Origin: Cochliopodium minus
Lineage: Eukaryota > Discosea > Himatismenida > Cochliopodiidae
Reading direction: 5' to 3'
NCBI GenBank assembly: GCA_024220525.1
Contig: JAMYWO010000417.1
Location: 1-29,121 of the forward strand
DNA length: 29,121 nucleotides
Shown here: in pieces, positions 13,348 through 24,609 of the stretch
Position numbering within the stretch: the first letter of the stretch is position 1
How the letters are laid out: the number at the start of each line of letters is the position of its first letter
Made by a program: the position numbers and the translations under genes
The notes under the pieces: model-generated
What the model was told of the DNA's origin: nothing
The model's database searches: none
Seen by the model: the letters and a program-made list of their open reading frames with translations, nothing else

Positions 13348-16300
13348 TTAATAACTTTGAATGGTCTCATAACCTCTGTTTTTCTTACGATAAACAAAGA
13401 CAGAAACAGAAATAATGATTACAAACAAGAGAGAAAATCCTGCAACCAAAATCCAAACCCAAAAAGGTAGAGGAGGTTTAACAACAGCACAAACAACAGC
13501 TTGACCAGTAAAACTACAATTTTGACAGTTGAAAGAAGGGATGACAGATGAACTGACATCAACTTTGGAATGATTACAATAAACAGATTGAAAAGTGGTG
13601 TTGATCAAATTTTCTTGGTTCAAACTTGCGGTGACATTGTTAAAATAAAACGCACCTCCTTGTTTAGCGAAATTTTTTTCAAAGTAATCAAGACTGAATC
13701 TGTTTGATTTGGAGTTCTGTACATAAATAGCTCCTCCCAATCTCCCCGCTATTAAAAAAATTAATTTTTGAATAAATTAATTTGAAAAAAATTAAAAAAA
13801 AAAAATTAAAAAAATTTTTAACCTTTGTTTTCTGTATAATTACTTCCACCAGAATTTATAGGAACTTCTGACCAAATAGCTCCTCCATCATAATGAGCAG
13901 AAGTATTTAAGAAAGAACTGGATGAAACCAAAAAGTCAGTATCTACAATAAAAAATAAAAAAATAAAAAAAATAAAAAAAAAATAATTTTAAAAATTAAT
14001 TGAAATTATAAATTAAAATTTTTTTTTTACAATAGATTTTTTCAATATAAAATGCTCCTCCAAAAGAAGCATATGAGTTTTTTGCTGAAGAATAACAAAA
14101 AATGATGGTGGTAGGGCCACTTTCAACATAAGCGATTCCCCCTTTTATTGCAGTCGAATCGGAGAAATTGCTGTTGTTGATATCCAAGTAGGAATATTTT
14201 GAATAGATAATCCCTCCGAGCATTGCAGATCCCTTTTTCAGATTGGCTTCAAAGATAATTTAATAAAAAAGAAAATTAAATAAAATAAAAAGAATTTCTT
14301 TAAAAAATTTTTTAAAATTATTTGAAAAATAAATAATGAAAAAAAAAAAAATTCTTACAATTTTTGAAAAACAAACAAGAGAATGCAGTATAAAAATGAC
14401 CACCTAATAATGAAGCAACATTATTTTCTGAGAGAGAGTTTTCAATGCTGTATACAGAACCGTTGGCGTAGACTACACCCCCACTTAGCGAAGCATAATT
14501 GTTAATGAACGTAGTTCCATCTAATGTTCCTTTTCCGACTGTATTGTGAGACTAAAATAAAAAAATTTGAAATAAAAAATTTGAAAAAAAAATCAAAAAA
14601 TAAAAAATTGGAAATAAAAAATTTGAAATTAAAAATTTGAAATAAAAAAAAATACAAAAAAAAAAAAAAAATTACATAAATAACACCTCCATTCTGATTA
14701 GCGGAGTTATTGTAAAAAGTAGAAAGGGAAGAAGAAACAGATTTGACTCCTTTAACATAAAACACACCTCCATTACCTCCCGCGCGATTGTTTTGGAATA
14801 AATCAGAAACACTCAAAAAGGTAACAGAAGAAGTGGAGGAATTGATGTAGACGACACCTCCATCCGTGCTTACAGAATTGTTAAAGTAATCATTTTGGTA
14901 AGACATGATTGAGAGGAGTATGTCCATAGGTAAATCAAGCATAAAAGCGGTTCCTTTAATTAAAATTTTGAATTAAAAAATTTGAAATAAAATAATGGAA
15001 TTTAAAAAATAAAAAAAAAAATAAAAAAAATAAAAAAAATAAATCAATTTTTTAAAATCCAATATAAAAAAGAATTTCAAGTAAGAATTATAAAAAAACA
15101 TTTGGAAAGTAAAAAACCTTTTGAAGCACTTAAATGATAAAAACGAGATTTAGTTATGTTAATATTGTTGGGTCCTTGAAATTCACAGATGGTATTTTCG
15201 GAAGGAAACAAAGAGATAGCTGGACCTTTGAGCCCACTGAAAACACAAGAACTAACAAAAATATTGACGGGACACCTAAAAAAAAAAATAGAAAAAAAAT
15301 GAAAATAAAAAAAAATTGAAAAAAAATTTAAAAAAATTTTTTTGAAGCTACCAATTAACGAATCCAAGCAATGGAATGTCATCAGGCAAGATTGGATTTG
15401 TAAAGTTGGTTTCTGTCAAGTTTAAAAGGGACTTGCTGTTCGCAAAGAGACTAGTTTCAAAAGGAACAGTGGTGATCGAATCGAAAGTTATACGAGAAAA
15501 GAAAATCTCTATTTGATGAATGGTCATGTATGTCGACTTGAATGAAAACAGAGAAGGTTTTGAAACTTGGTTGTTCACTGTTAAGTTTTGGAGATTTATG
15601 TTCGTGTTGTTGGATTCTATTAGATGTGTCACGTTTAGAATGTTTTTCATGTCGCTGTTTGATATGGAGACGATGTTGTCCAAAGTATCAGGGTTTGCGT
15701 TGATTCTTATGTATGGTGTTTCCGAAAGAGAAATTGTTTGAAATTTGAAATTGTTCATCAACAAATATCCTTATTTTTTTAAAAAAGGGATTTTCAATTT
15801 AAAATTTTTTTAAAAAATTTTTTTTTTTTTGAAATTTTATTCTCCTCACCTTGTTCTTCAAGATTTATGAAGGAATTTTCTCCATTTATTATTATATTCT
15901 TTGCAGTTGTTCCAATTATTGATATTGTAAGATTATATCCATTTATAAAGGATCCATCCACTTCAAGATTTTCGGAAAAGATCACATTTTGGAGTACCAA
16001 AGTATTTCCAATTGAATTGAAGTTGAAAAGATGAGTATTGAAAGAACCACCTCCCAAATCCTGATTATTGAATTTAATTGTTGATTCATTTGAAGAAATT
16101 AGAAAAGAATTCGCCTTTATCGAAAAATCCTTGAAATTTAAGGTTGAATTGAAAGAAATAACAAATCCATTCTCTGCTGCAAGTATGGCTGAATTCCCAA
16201 TCGAAGAATTCAAATTCAAGATTTTATTATTTACAAATAAAGGTTGATTAAAAGTTAAATTGGATTGAATGATGATATTTGCTTGTTCATAGAGATCTAT

Positions 16301-16444
16301 TGAGTATTGGAGAGTTGCACATGGTTGTTGAATGGTTCCACATCCCACTGTATCATTTCCATTTTGAGATACAAAAACATCAACACAAAAAATTTCAATC
16401 ATCAATATCAAAAAGAATAACAACTTTAACTTTTTTGTCTTCAT
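13348..16444 (-). CDS. Beta-helix surface protein B, type I membrane (paralogue of A)
   Basis: Predicted 792 aa. Exons: 15850-16444, 15352-15769, 15118-15275, 14676-14953, 14359-14551, 14031-14246, 13823-13942, 13348-13748. Same architecture as its downstream neighbour A: signal peptide, DVFVSQNGNDTVGCGTIQQP start, about eleven GG-x-[IVF]-[YF] repeats (TDGGVVYI, GNGGVFYV, LSGGVVYA, DGGAIWS, LGGAIYV), juxtamembrane FNCQNCSFTGQ, TM helix and tail RKKNRGYETIQSY. Exon 1 is almost identical to that of A, while exons 2 onwards have drifted to roughly half identity by eye. B carries an extra phase-1 intron (13749-13822) that splits the ENK-AG site where A is continuous. Two donors are unusual for the window (GTTTT after exon 3, GTTAA after exon 7). 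The surface role is inferred from architecture. Confidence 0.85.
15695..16371 (-). repeat. Near-identical duplicated block, copy in surface gene B
   Basis: Partner of 12415-13091. It covers the start of exon 2, all of intron 1 and most of exon 1. The signal-peptide codons just beyond it differ by several substitutions and small indels. Confidence 0.9.
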
Positions 16445-16847
16445 TTTTTTTTTATTTTTTTTATTTTTCTAATTCTTAAATTTAATATATTTTAAAACTT
16501 TGATTTTTTCAAAAGAACTTTCAAAATATTTACAAGAAAACAATTTATCCAGTGAAGGAATCATTATTTTACAATAAAAACTTGATAAAATATTTAAAAA
16601 TCGTTGACTGGTCTTTAAAACTTTGACTATCTTACTTTCAAATGGAATTAAAAAAAATGGTGAAGTGATAAATAATTAAAAAAATAAAACTAATGACCAC
16701 TGTGCAAAAGGATGGAAAAAGGATAATTTAGAGAAGAACTTGTACGGAAAGTCATAATATTGGTGTCAAAATAAAATTTCAACCTATTTTTTTTGTAAAG
16801 ATAAAATAAAAAAAATAAGAGAAAATTAATTAAATATAAATAAAAAA
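16445..16847. other. Divergent intergenic region between surface gene B and the ankyrin gene
   Basis: 403 bases that must carry both promoters, since the flanking genes point away from each other. Apart from the repeated TTAAAACTTTGA...CTTTCAAA motif on the gene B side I see nothing recognisable. Confidence 0.6.
16490..16531 (-). promoter_or_regulatory. Conserved upstream element of surface gene B
   Basis: Matches the element upstream of gene A. A looser second copy (TTAAAACTTTGACT then ACTTTCAAA) lies at about 16614-16645, which A lacks. Function is unknown. Confidence 0.4.
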
Positions 16848-18590
16848 ATGGATCCCTTTTTTACCCATAATCTGATTGAATTGGGTAATATAAAGTTTTA
16901 AATTGAAGAATGATACAATATCCTTCAAAATATTTCGAATTATATTTTTTTTTTATTTTGCCAATAAAATAGCTTTGAATAATAAAACAAAGGAAGCAAA
17001 GGAATTGATAGAGAAGAGTGGATGTGATGTGAATGAATTGATAGATAATTCCAAGGAAGGATATCTCATCCATTATGCAATCAAATCACAAGATATAGAA
17101 TTCATAGAATATCTCTTGGATAAAAAATGTGATATCAATGATCAAAGAGGGCCAAAAGGTTGAATATCATAAAATTATAAAAAAACTTTTTTTATTTAAT
17201 ATTTTAGCACATCCTTTAATTAGATAATTAATTTTCTGAAAAAAAAATATTGTCTCATTTTTAATCATTTTTTTTCTAACAAATATTTTTTAAAACTTCT
17301 TTGATACATTTTTCTTTTAATTTCATTTTAATATTCTTCAACAAATTTTGAAAAATAATTTTTTTATTAATTTCTGTTCATAATTTTAAAAACTTTTAAA
17401 TTTTTTAGGTATCAAAAACACTCCTCTTCACATTTGTCTCTTCCAGAAAAATAACACTTCTCTCGCCAACTTTCTGTTGGAGAAAAAAGCAGATATCAAC
17501 TTGAAAAATAAAAATGGGGACACACCTCTCCTAATATCTCCAATCAACTGTGAATTGGAAATATTTTTAGAATTAATTGTAAATAATTTTAATGAATTTT
17601 AAATATTTTTTTAATCTTTTTTTTTTAAAAAAAAAATTTTGCAAAAGAATAAAAAAGCAGATTTAGTGATACAAAATAAACAAGGGAACAATATTTTACA
17701 TTTTATATCATCTCATGCCAAACCCTCTTTCGTTTCTCCTTTGTTCCAAGCCCTAAACAAAAATTATGGAGAAGAGAAGAAAAAAATATTGATAAATAAA
17801 GTAAAAAAAATAATGAATCCATTTTTTAATAATTTTTTAATAATTTTTTATTTTTTTTTAGAAAAATAAAATAGGGTTGACTCCCTCTTTTTTATGTGTT
17901 AATTTTTCTTCTTATGAAATTTTGTTTGAATTGTATAAGAATGGGATGGATATCACTGTTTTGAATAATGAAAATCATAATTTGTTGGATTATGCTAAGA
18001 AATATTTTGGTGAAAAAAAGGAGAAAAATGAAATTGTAAACAAAATTATGAGTTTATTGCAGGACATTTGGACGAAAACTGAACTTGAAGCTTTTCAAAA
18101 CTCTAAAAAATTAATAGGGAATAATAACAAAAATAAGAAAAACAATAAAAATGTAAATAAAATCCAAAAAAAGATTGTTAATGACACAAATAATAACACC
18201 AACACAATTAAAATTGAACATAACATTTTGAATGATGACAAAGAAAAAAAAATTTTGAAAGAGAAAATTGTTCGTTTAAACAAAAAGATGGAATCATTGA
18301 AAAAAGAACTAGAAAACGAGAAGCTAATTAGTGAGAAATACGAAAAAATACAGAAAAATATCAACAACTATGACAGCACCTCTGAGAATTTAGCATTAGA
18401 ACCCATTCATTTGTTAAATGCAGAAATGTACAATGAATTAAGTCCTTCTCAGCTTTCTTTGATACAGGAGATGTATTCTTCTCATATCAATCTGATTATT
18501 TCTGCGAGGATAAATCAGATGAGGATTCAACAAGAGAAAGATTACAAAGAAAAGTTGGAATTCATTTTAAACAAAAAAGAAGAAAAATAA
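16848..18590 (+). CDS. Ankyrin-repeat protein with C-terminal coiled coil
   Basis: Predicted 424 aa. Exons: 16848-16884, 16973-17158, 17409-17578, 17648-17800, 17862-18590. Divergent ankyrin repeats cover roughly residues 15-260. Visible units are GYLIHYAIKSQDIEFIEYLL, NTPLHICLFQKNNTSLANFL, NGDTPLLIS, QGNNILHFISS and GLTPSFLCVNFSSYEILFEL, each followed by the xAD[IL] or xMDI turn. An Asn/Lys-rich low-complexity linker follows, then a Lys/Glu coiled coil (LNKKMESLKKELENEKL) and a last helical segment (NELSPSQLSLIQEMYSSHIN, then RINQMRIQQEKD) like the short helices that precede RING fingers in some protist ubiquitin ligases; no RING is present here. Ankyrin repeats imply protein binding; the partner is unknown. 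The first exon is only 37 nt. Confidence 0.82.
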
Positions 18591-18694
18591 AAATTTATTT
18601 TTTATTTTTTATTTTTTATTTTTTTTCATTTTGATATATTTTTGATTATATAATATAAAAGACAATTTTTTTTTTTTTAATGGAAGATTGTATT

Positions 18695-21600
18695 TTAATT
18701 TTCCTTGTTAGGAGATCCTTCAGTATTTTCCAAGATCTTATCTTCGTTTCTAGGAGAAGAAACTTTCTTTTTGTCAGTATGTTCTGAATGGATTTTTCTT
18801 TTTTTTTATTTAAAAAATAATTAAAAAAAAAAAAAATTTTAATTGAAAATAATAATGAAAAAATTAAAAAATTTAATTAATAAAATTTAATTGATAAAAT
18901 ATAAAAAAATTCAATTTACCTTGATAATTTTACAATAATGTTCAACAAGTGATCAGAAGATTGGTTCTTGGAAACATATTTGGAAAAAGCTTTGGGATCC
19001 TCGTCGTACTTGTTGAGAAAGATCATGATGGCGCCATTCACCTCTTCTGTGTCAAAAGCAGACATGATCTCCCCATAATTTTTCGCACTTATTTTATTTT
19101 TTACTTTTTTGATATCAACTCTTTTATCCTTTTTTAAAAAAAAAAAATTTTTAATTTTTTTCATTTATTTTTTAACTTTTTTAATTTTTTAATTTAATTT
19201 TCATTTTTTTTAATTTATTTTAATATTTTATTTTTATTTTTAAATTAATTTTATTTTAATTTTTTTCATTTAACTTTTTTAATTTTTTAATTTAATTTTC
19301 ATTTTTTTTAATTTTTTTCATTTAATTTTTATTTTTAAATTAATTTTATTTTACTTTTTTCTTTGCTTTTTCTTCACCACTTGAAGAATCATCTTGCTCT
19401 TCTTGTTCCTCGATGTTGCCCAAACTGTCATTGTTGCTTCCTTTCTTTTGGTTGGTTTTCTTCATGACCAAGCTCACTATAATCAAAAAAAAAAAAAAAA
19501 TCAATTTAAAAATAATTAAAAAAAACAATATTAATTTAAAATTAAATAAAATAAAAATAGAAAATCAAAATTAAATTAAATAAAAATAAAAAAAATAATT
19601 TATTTTTATTTTTATTTTTATTTTACCTTTATTTTTTTCTTTAGTTTTTAATTTTTTGGGATCAATGGGTGCCAAGCTGCGAGATCCTTTGGGAGGAAGT
19701 TCCTTCAAATCTACAAAAATTGTCTCATAATGCTGGACCTAAGAAAAAAAAATTAATGGAATAAAAATGTCGAAAGTCAATTTAAAAAATATATGAAAAG
19801 TAAAAATAAATAATAAAATGAATAAAAAATTTAAAAATTTTTATAAAAATAAATAAAAAAGTATAAAAAAATAAATAAAAATATTTTAACAAAAATAAAA
19901 AATAAAAAATAAGGAAATTAAAAAATCAGATTAAAATTAAAGTCAAAAAAATACAATTAGTTTTATAAAATTATTAAAAAATACATGATTGTAAAAATCA
20001 AAAATAAAAAAAATTAAATCAAAAAATTAAATTAAAATAAAAAAAAATTAAAACAAAAAAATAAAAATAAAAATAAAAAATAAAATGATGACAAAATTAA
20101 AATATAAAAAATAAAAAATAGAATTTAATAAAAAATTTTTAAATTTTGATAAAAATAAAAAATAAGGAAATTAAAAAATCAAATTAAAGTTAAAAAAGAG
20201 TTTAATTTTATAAAAATTATTAAAAAATATGAATGTTAAAATCAAAAATAAAAAAAATTAAATCAAAAAATCAAATTAAAATAAAAAAAATGAAAACAAA
20301 AAAATAAAAATAAAAATAAAAAATAAAACGATAACAAAATATTTATTTTTCTTTACGAGGATGGAGACGACTTGGCATTTGAGAGGGTTGTCCATCATGG
20401 TGTCCATGGTTTCCACTCTTGGGCGCATGGTAGTGGGACCGAAAACGATACTCACATTTTCGTAGTTCATTTTGTTTTCTTCTTCGTGTGTAACTACCAC
20501 CTTTATTGTTTCGAAAAATAAAAATAAAAAAATAAAAAGATAAAATAAAAATAAAATTAATAAAAAATGAAATTGAATGAAAAAATAATTATCAAAAATG
20601 AAATATAAAAATCAAAATAAAAATATTTAAAAAAAAAAATTAACAAAATCCAAACAAACAAAAAATAAAATGGAAAATAAAAAAATGGAAAAAAATAAAA
20701 AAATGAAATAGATTAAAAAATAAAAAAATAAAAAATGGAAAATTGAAAATGAAAAAAAAAATAAAAAATAAAAATAACTTTACCTTTAAATGTTTACAAA
20801 GGCAATAGAGAGAATGTTGAACGATAGGATCCAAACTTTGAACAATCTCTTTAAAAACAGGGACAATGTTTTCCACATTGTTGGATTCTCTAATAGCATT
20901 GATGAATCTGAAGAGAAAAAATAAAAAAAATGAAAAAAAAATAATGAAGAATAAAAACTTTAAAAATTATTTAAAAATGAAAAATAAAAATAAAATAAAA
21001 AAGTAAATTAAAACAAAAAATGAAAAATAAATATAAAAATAAAAATAATCTAATAAATAAAATTTTAAATTTTAACAAAAAAAATGATTAAAAAAAAATT
21101 TAAATAAATAAATGTCGAAAAATAATTCAAAGAAATCAGTGCAAAAAAATTAAAACAAAAAATATGAAAAATAAAAAAATAATGCTTCAAAAAAATAAAT
21201 GTAAAATTTTTAAAAAATCCACCTTTCGTAGCACTCGAAAGGGATGAGAGGATCCTTTAATTCTCTCAAGTAGAGTTTGAGAGCACCAGTGATTATGTTG
21301 GGGTTGAAGCTGGAGAGGTCAGGGCTTTCAAGGAAATTGATATTTCCCAACACGAAACTGGACCACATGTACTTTACATAAATTGAGTCTCCAGATATAC
21401 GGTATATTCCTATTTAATAAAAAAAAAAATAAAAAATTAATTAAATAAAAAAAAGTACAATATTTGTTTTTTAAATAAAAAAAAGTTTTAAACTTTTTTT
21501 TATATTATTTTGATTTTATTTTTAATCAAAGTTTAATTTTTCTTTTATGAAATATTTTTAATTTAAATTTATCACATTTTTTGATTAATTTAATTAATAG

Positions 21601-24304
21601 TTTTATTTTTTTTTGTTTTTTTTATTTTATTGAAAATTTTTTTTAATTTTATTTTTATTAAAGATTTTTTTGTTATTTTTTTTTATTTTATAAATCTTTT
21701 TTTATTATTTTTTTACCTTCAGTGTCTAAAGCACCATCTATCTTCTCGAGGATAGTAGTACAATACTCAATAACTTCGTAGTCAAGATAAGTTGGCTCCA
21801 ATTCTTCTGCGGTGATGAGTTTTCCCTTCTCGTTGGTGGCCTGTCCCAACTCTGCGGTAGGAGGACGTCTTTTGAGGTATTTTTTGAGGTTGTTACAAAT
21901 GTTTTGTAAATCCACCAACTCTTTGTCTTTCTTGTTAACCTTTTCAGAAATAAAAAAAAACAAAAAAAAATTTTAAATAACACAACATAAAATAAATGAG
22001 AAACTACTAAAATAAAAAACAAAAATTTAATTTACTAAATAATTAAGTATAAATCTTAAATTAAAAGTTAAACAAAAAAAAATTAAAAATCATAAAAATA
22101 ATAAACAAATGTAATTAAAAAAATTGAGTAAATTAAATTTAAAATAACTTTAATTTATAAAAATAAAAAACATAAAACATAAAAAATAAAAATAATAAAA
22201 TTAAAAAGAATAGGAAATTAATTTAAATAATTAATTTTGGGTAAAAAAAAAAAAAGGGGGATTACCGAAACAGGTTTAACTTTTTGTCCTCTTTTGGGAG
22301 TGTTGTTCTTTTCTTTGTTCTCTTCCTCTTCATTGTAGTCAGATTCCAACTTAAGGCCGAGTTGATCTCTTTTGAATTTGTAGAGCAACTCTCTTTTTTC
22401 CTCTGTGTCCTCCACTTTTTCTGTGTCTGAGTTATCTTCTTCTTTGTTCTCTGTTGTCCCCTTCTCTAAGCTATTATTTTTAAAAAAAGAACATTTTTAA
22501 AAAATGAGAATAATAAATTAAATAAATTAAATTAAATTAAAAATAAAATATTCATAATTACAATTGAAACAAATTGATTAAAAAAGTAATAAAAATGAAA
22601 TTTATGAAAAAAAAAAAATAAATAATACAAAATAACAAATACGTAAGATTTGATAATCTAAATAATACTTAAAAAAATATGATTTAATTTTAAATAGATT
22701 TTATGATAAAACAAAAAAATTATGAATTATAATTAATGAATATTTTATGAAAAAAAAAAAACTAAATAATAATAAAGGAAATTAAAACTGACCCTTGACT
22801 GATCTCTTGTTCAGTTTTTTTCCTAAACTCGAAAGTGGTGTCTGTGAGAGAAGTGATGAAAAGATAAACAGGAGCGCCGGTATCGACCCACTTTCCCTTG
22901 GAAGGAGCATAGATGCCGTACTCTTCAAAACTTTCCGCCTTGGAAGGGAAATGTTTGACGCACTCCTCAAAGATGTTGGAGATCTCCACTTTCTCCTTTG
23001 CAAAATAAATTGTCTTTTTGGCGGACTCTTCCACGTAGTGCACTATAATGGCGAATGTTGTTACATTGGTGTGTTCCACTGCATTTATTACATCCTATTG
23101 TTAAATAACAAAATGATTATTACATTTAGATTGATGATCATTATTATTAAATAGATATTCCGAAATGGAGAATTAAAATGTGGATGTTCAACTTTGTTCA
23201 GAGGATAAATTAATTTCCGAATCAAAAGAAATGATTTATTATTTAAAAAAAAAAAATTTCAAAGAGGAGGAACTATGAAAAATTTTAATTTCTTTTTTGA
23301 CAAATAAAATTCTAAGATAAAAGAAAGATAATCAAGATAAATGATGTTTCATACAGATTGATTAATTATAATTAGTTAAATTTTGAATTTTATAATCCTT
23401 TGATATTATTCCCAAATCACAATTTGATTTTTTTTTCAAAAAATTGGAATGTTACCTTCTCGAATACATTATCATTCAAGAGGATAGGATTAGATTGAGA
23501 ATCTTTGAACAGTGCATTCTCCCATTTCACAGCCATGAACTGAGGATGTTGAAGTCTCAATAAAAAGAGTAATCCCTCCAAAATGGTTGTTTTATACACT
23601 TTAATCTTTGCTGAAAATTCTTCTTTATTTGTAAATGTGAAATTAGTTGTGATCTCTTTGCTTTCTGGGAGTTGATTGGGTGGTAATAGTTCTAATTCAA
23701 GCTATAAAAGGGAATCATTTTAAGAATTTGAAGATCAAAGATGAATAAACAAAAAATTTAATTTTAATACAAGAAATTTGAGAGAAATTAAAAAATATAT
23801 AAAATTTTATTGAAGGATAAATAAAATAAAATATATTATTTAGATCTTCGTTGCAAAATTTTTTTTTATCAATTTTTATAAAATGGTTGAATAATAGATT
23901 TTGAATATCGATCGATTATCATTGTATTCTATCAAATTAAAAATATATATATTTTTTTTTACTTCATTATCTTTTGTTTTGAGATTCTTCAATTGAAAAT
24001 ATGGAGTGAGGACAACACCATGTGATGGATGAAACATTATATAGTCATTATGATTATCCAATGGTGATAATTTTCTCAATTCATTCACTGTCATCTGATT
24101 TGGCAACATATATTCTTTGGTAACATTTTCCTCAGATATAATCTTCACTGTGGTCTTTATATCTCTTTCTTTTTGCATATTATTTGTATTATTCAAAGGC
24201 ATTGAAGTGGTGATGTTGCTGGGTGGGGTAGAAGTAGATACAGAATTGGTATCTTTTTTATCCTTGTCATTCTTTTTTCCAAATCCTGAAAATATTTTCT
24301 TCAT
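18695..24304 (-). CDS. RhoGAP-domain protein (Rho-family GTPase-activating protein)
   Basis: Predicted 772 aa from 12 exons: 23963-24304, 23456-23701, 22793-23094, 22266-22470, 21717-21939, 21223-21409, 20784-20907, 20357-20500, 19627-19738, 19355-19476, 18920-19128, 18695-18797. The RhoGAP domain spans about 400-590: EGIYRISGDS with the arginine finger (R443), ITGALKLYLRELKDPLIPF, KMNYENVSIVFGPTTMRP and MMDNPLKCQVV. It should switch off Rho/Rac GTPases controlling actin. The N-terminal 300 residues contain two or three ubiquitin/RBD-like stretches (EYMLPNQMTVNELRKLSPL; EGLLFLLRLQHPQFMAVKW; EYGIYAPSKGKWVDTG) that I cannot assign. Between them and the GAP lies a Glu/Lys-rich linker. The tail is Lys/Ser/Glu-rich (KKTNQKKGSNND) with a further small helical unit (FLNKYDEDPKAFSKYV). 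Exon 10 could end at an in-frame stop after KKKVK, but exons 11-12 continue in phase, so splicing is preferred. Introns longer than 300 nt are plain AT-rich sequence. Confidence 0.88.
19891..20340. repeat. Direct duplication inside RhoGAP intron 8
   Basis: About 190 bases from 19891 recur from about 20150 with many small changes. Shared blocks are AATAAGGAAATTAAAAAATC and AAAATCAAAAATAAAAAAAA followed by TTAAATCAAAAAAT in the same order. It accounts for much of the 618-nt length of this intron. Confidence 0.7.
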
Positions 24305-24609
24305 TTGTTAAATTTTTTCGTGTGGAAAGCTATTAAATATCCTATTCCCTTTTCTATTTTTTTTATTTAATTTTTCAATATTTTTTGTGTACTGATATAT
24401 TTTTATTTTTTTCTGGCCAACATTTTAACGAGTAGAATTAACAATCATAGTGACATTCATGCTGAAATATTAAAGTTCATATTTTGAAGGAAATTTTAAT
24501 TCTTTGAGTTTGATTAAATTAAATTTATTTTTGCAATTATCAGAATTCTAACTCCTAATCATTTGTGTCAATATAAAAGGAAAATATGAAAAATTAAAAA
24601 TAATTTTAA
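24305..24609. other. Intergenic, RhoGAP promoter / Galpha-like 3' end
   Basis: 305 bases between two minus-strand genes. No frame looks coding and I see no RNA gene or element. It is slightly less A-rich than the introns. Confidence 0.6.

Noticed and set aside
9603-16444. Pmp-like repeats taken as bacterial (chlamydial) DNA or contamination
   Set aside because: Both genes have signal peptides, many spliceosomal introns and the base composition of their neighbours; such beta-helix repeats are common in protists.
19355-19476. RhoGAP gene ending at the in-frame stop after KKKVK
   Set aside because: Exons at 18920-19128 and 18695-18797 have coding composition and join in the correct phase through ordinary donor and acceptor sites.
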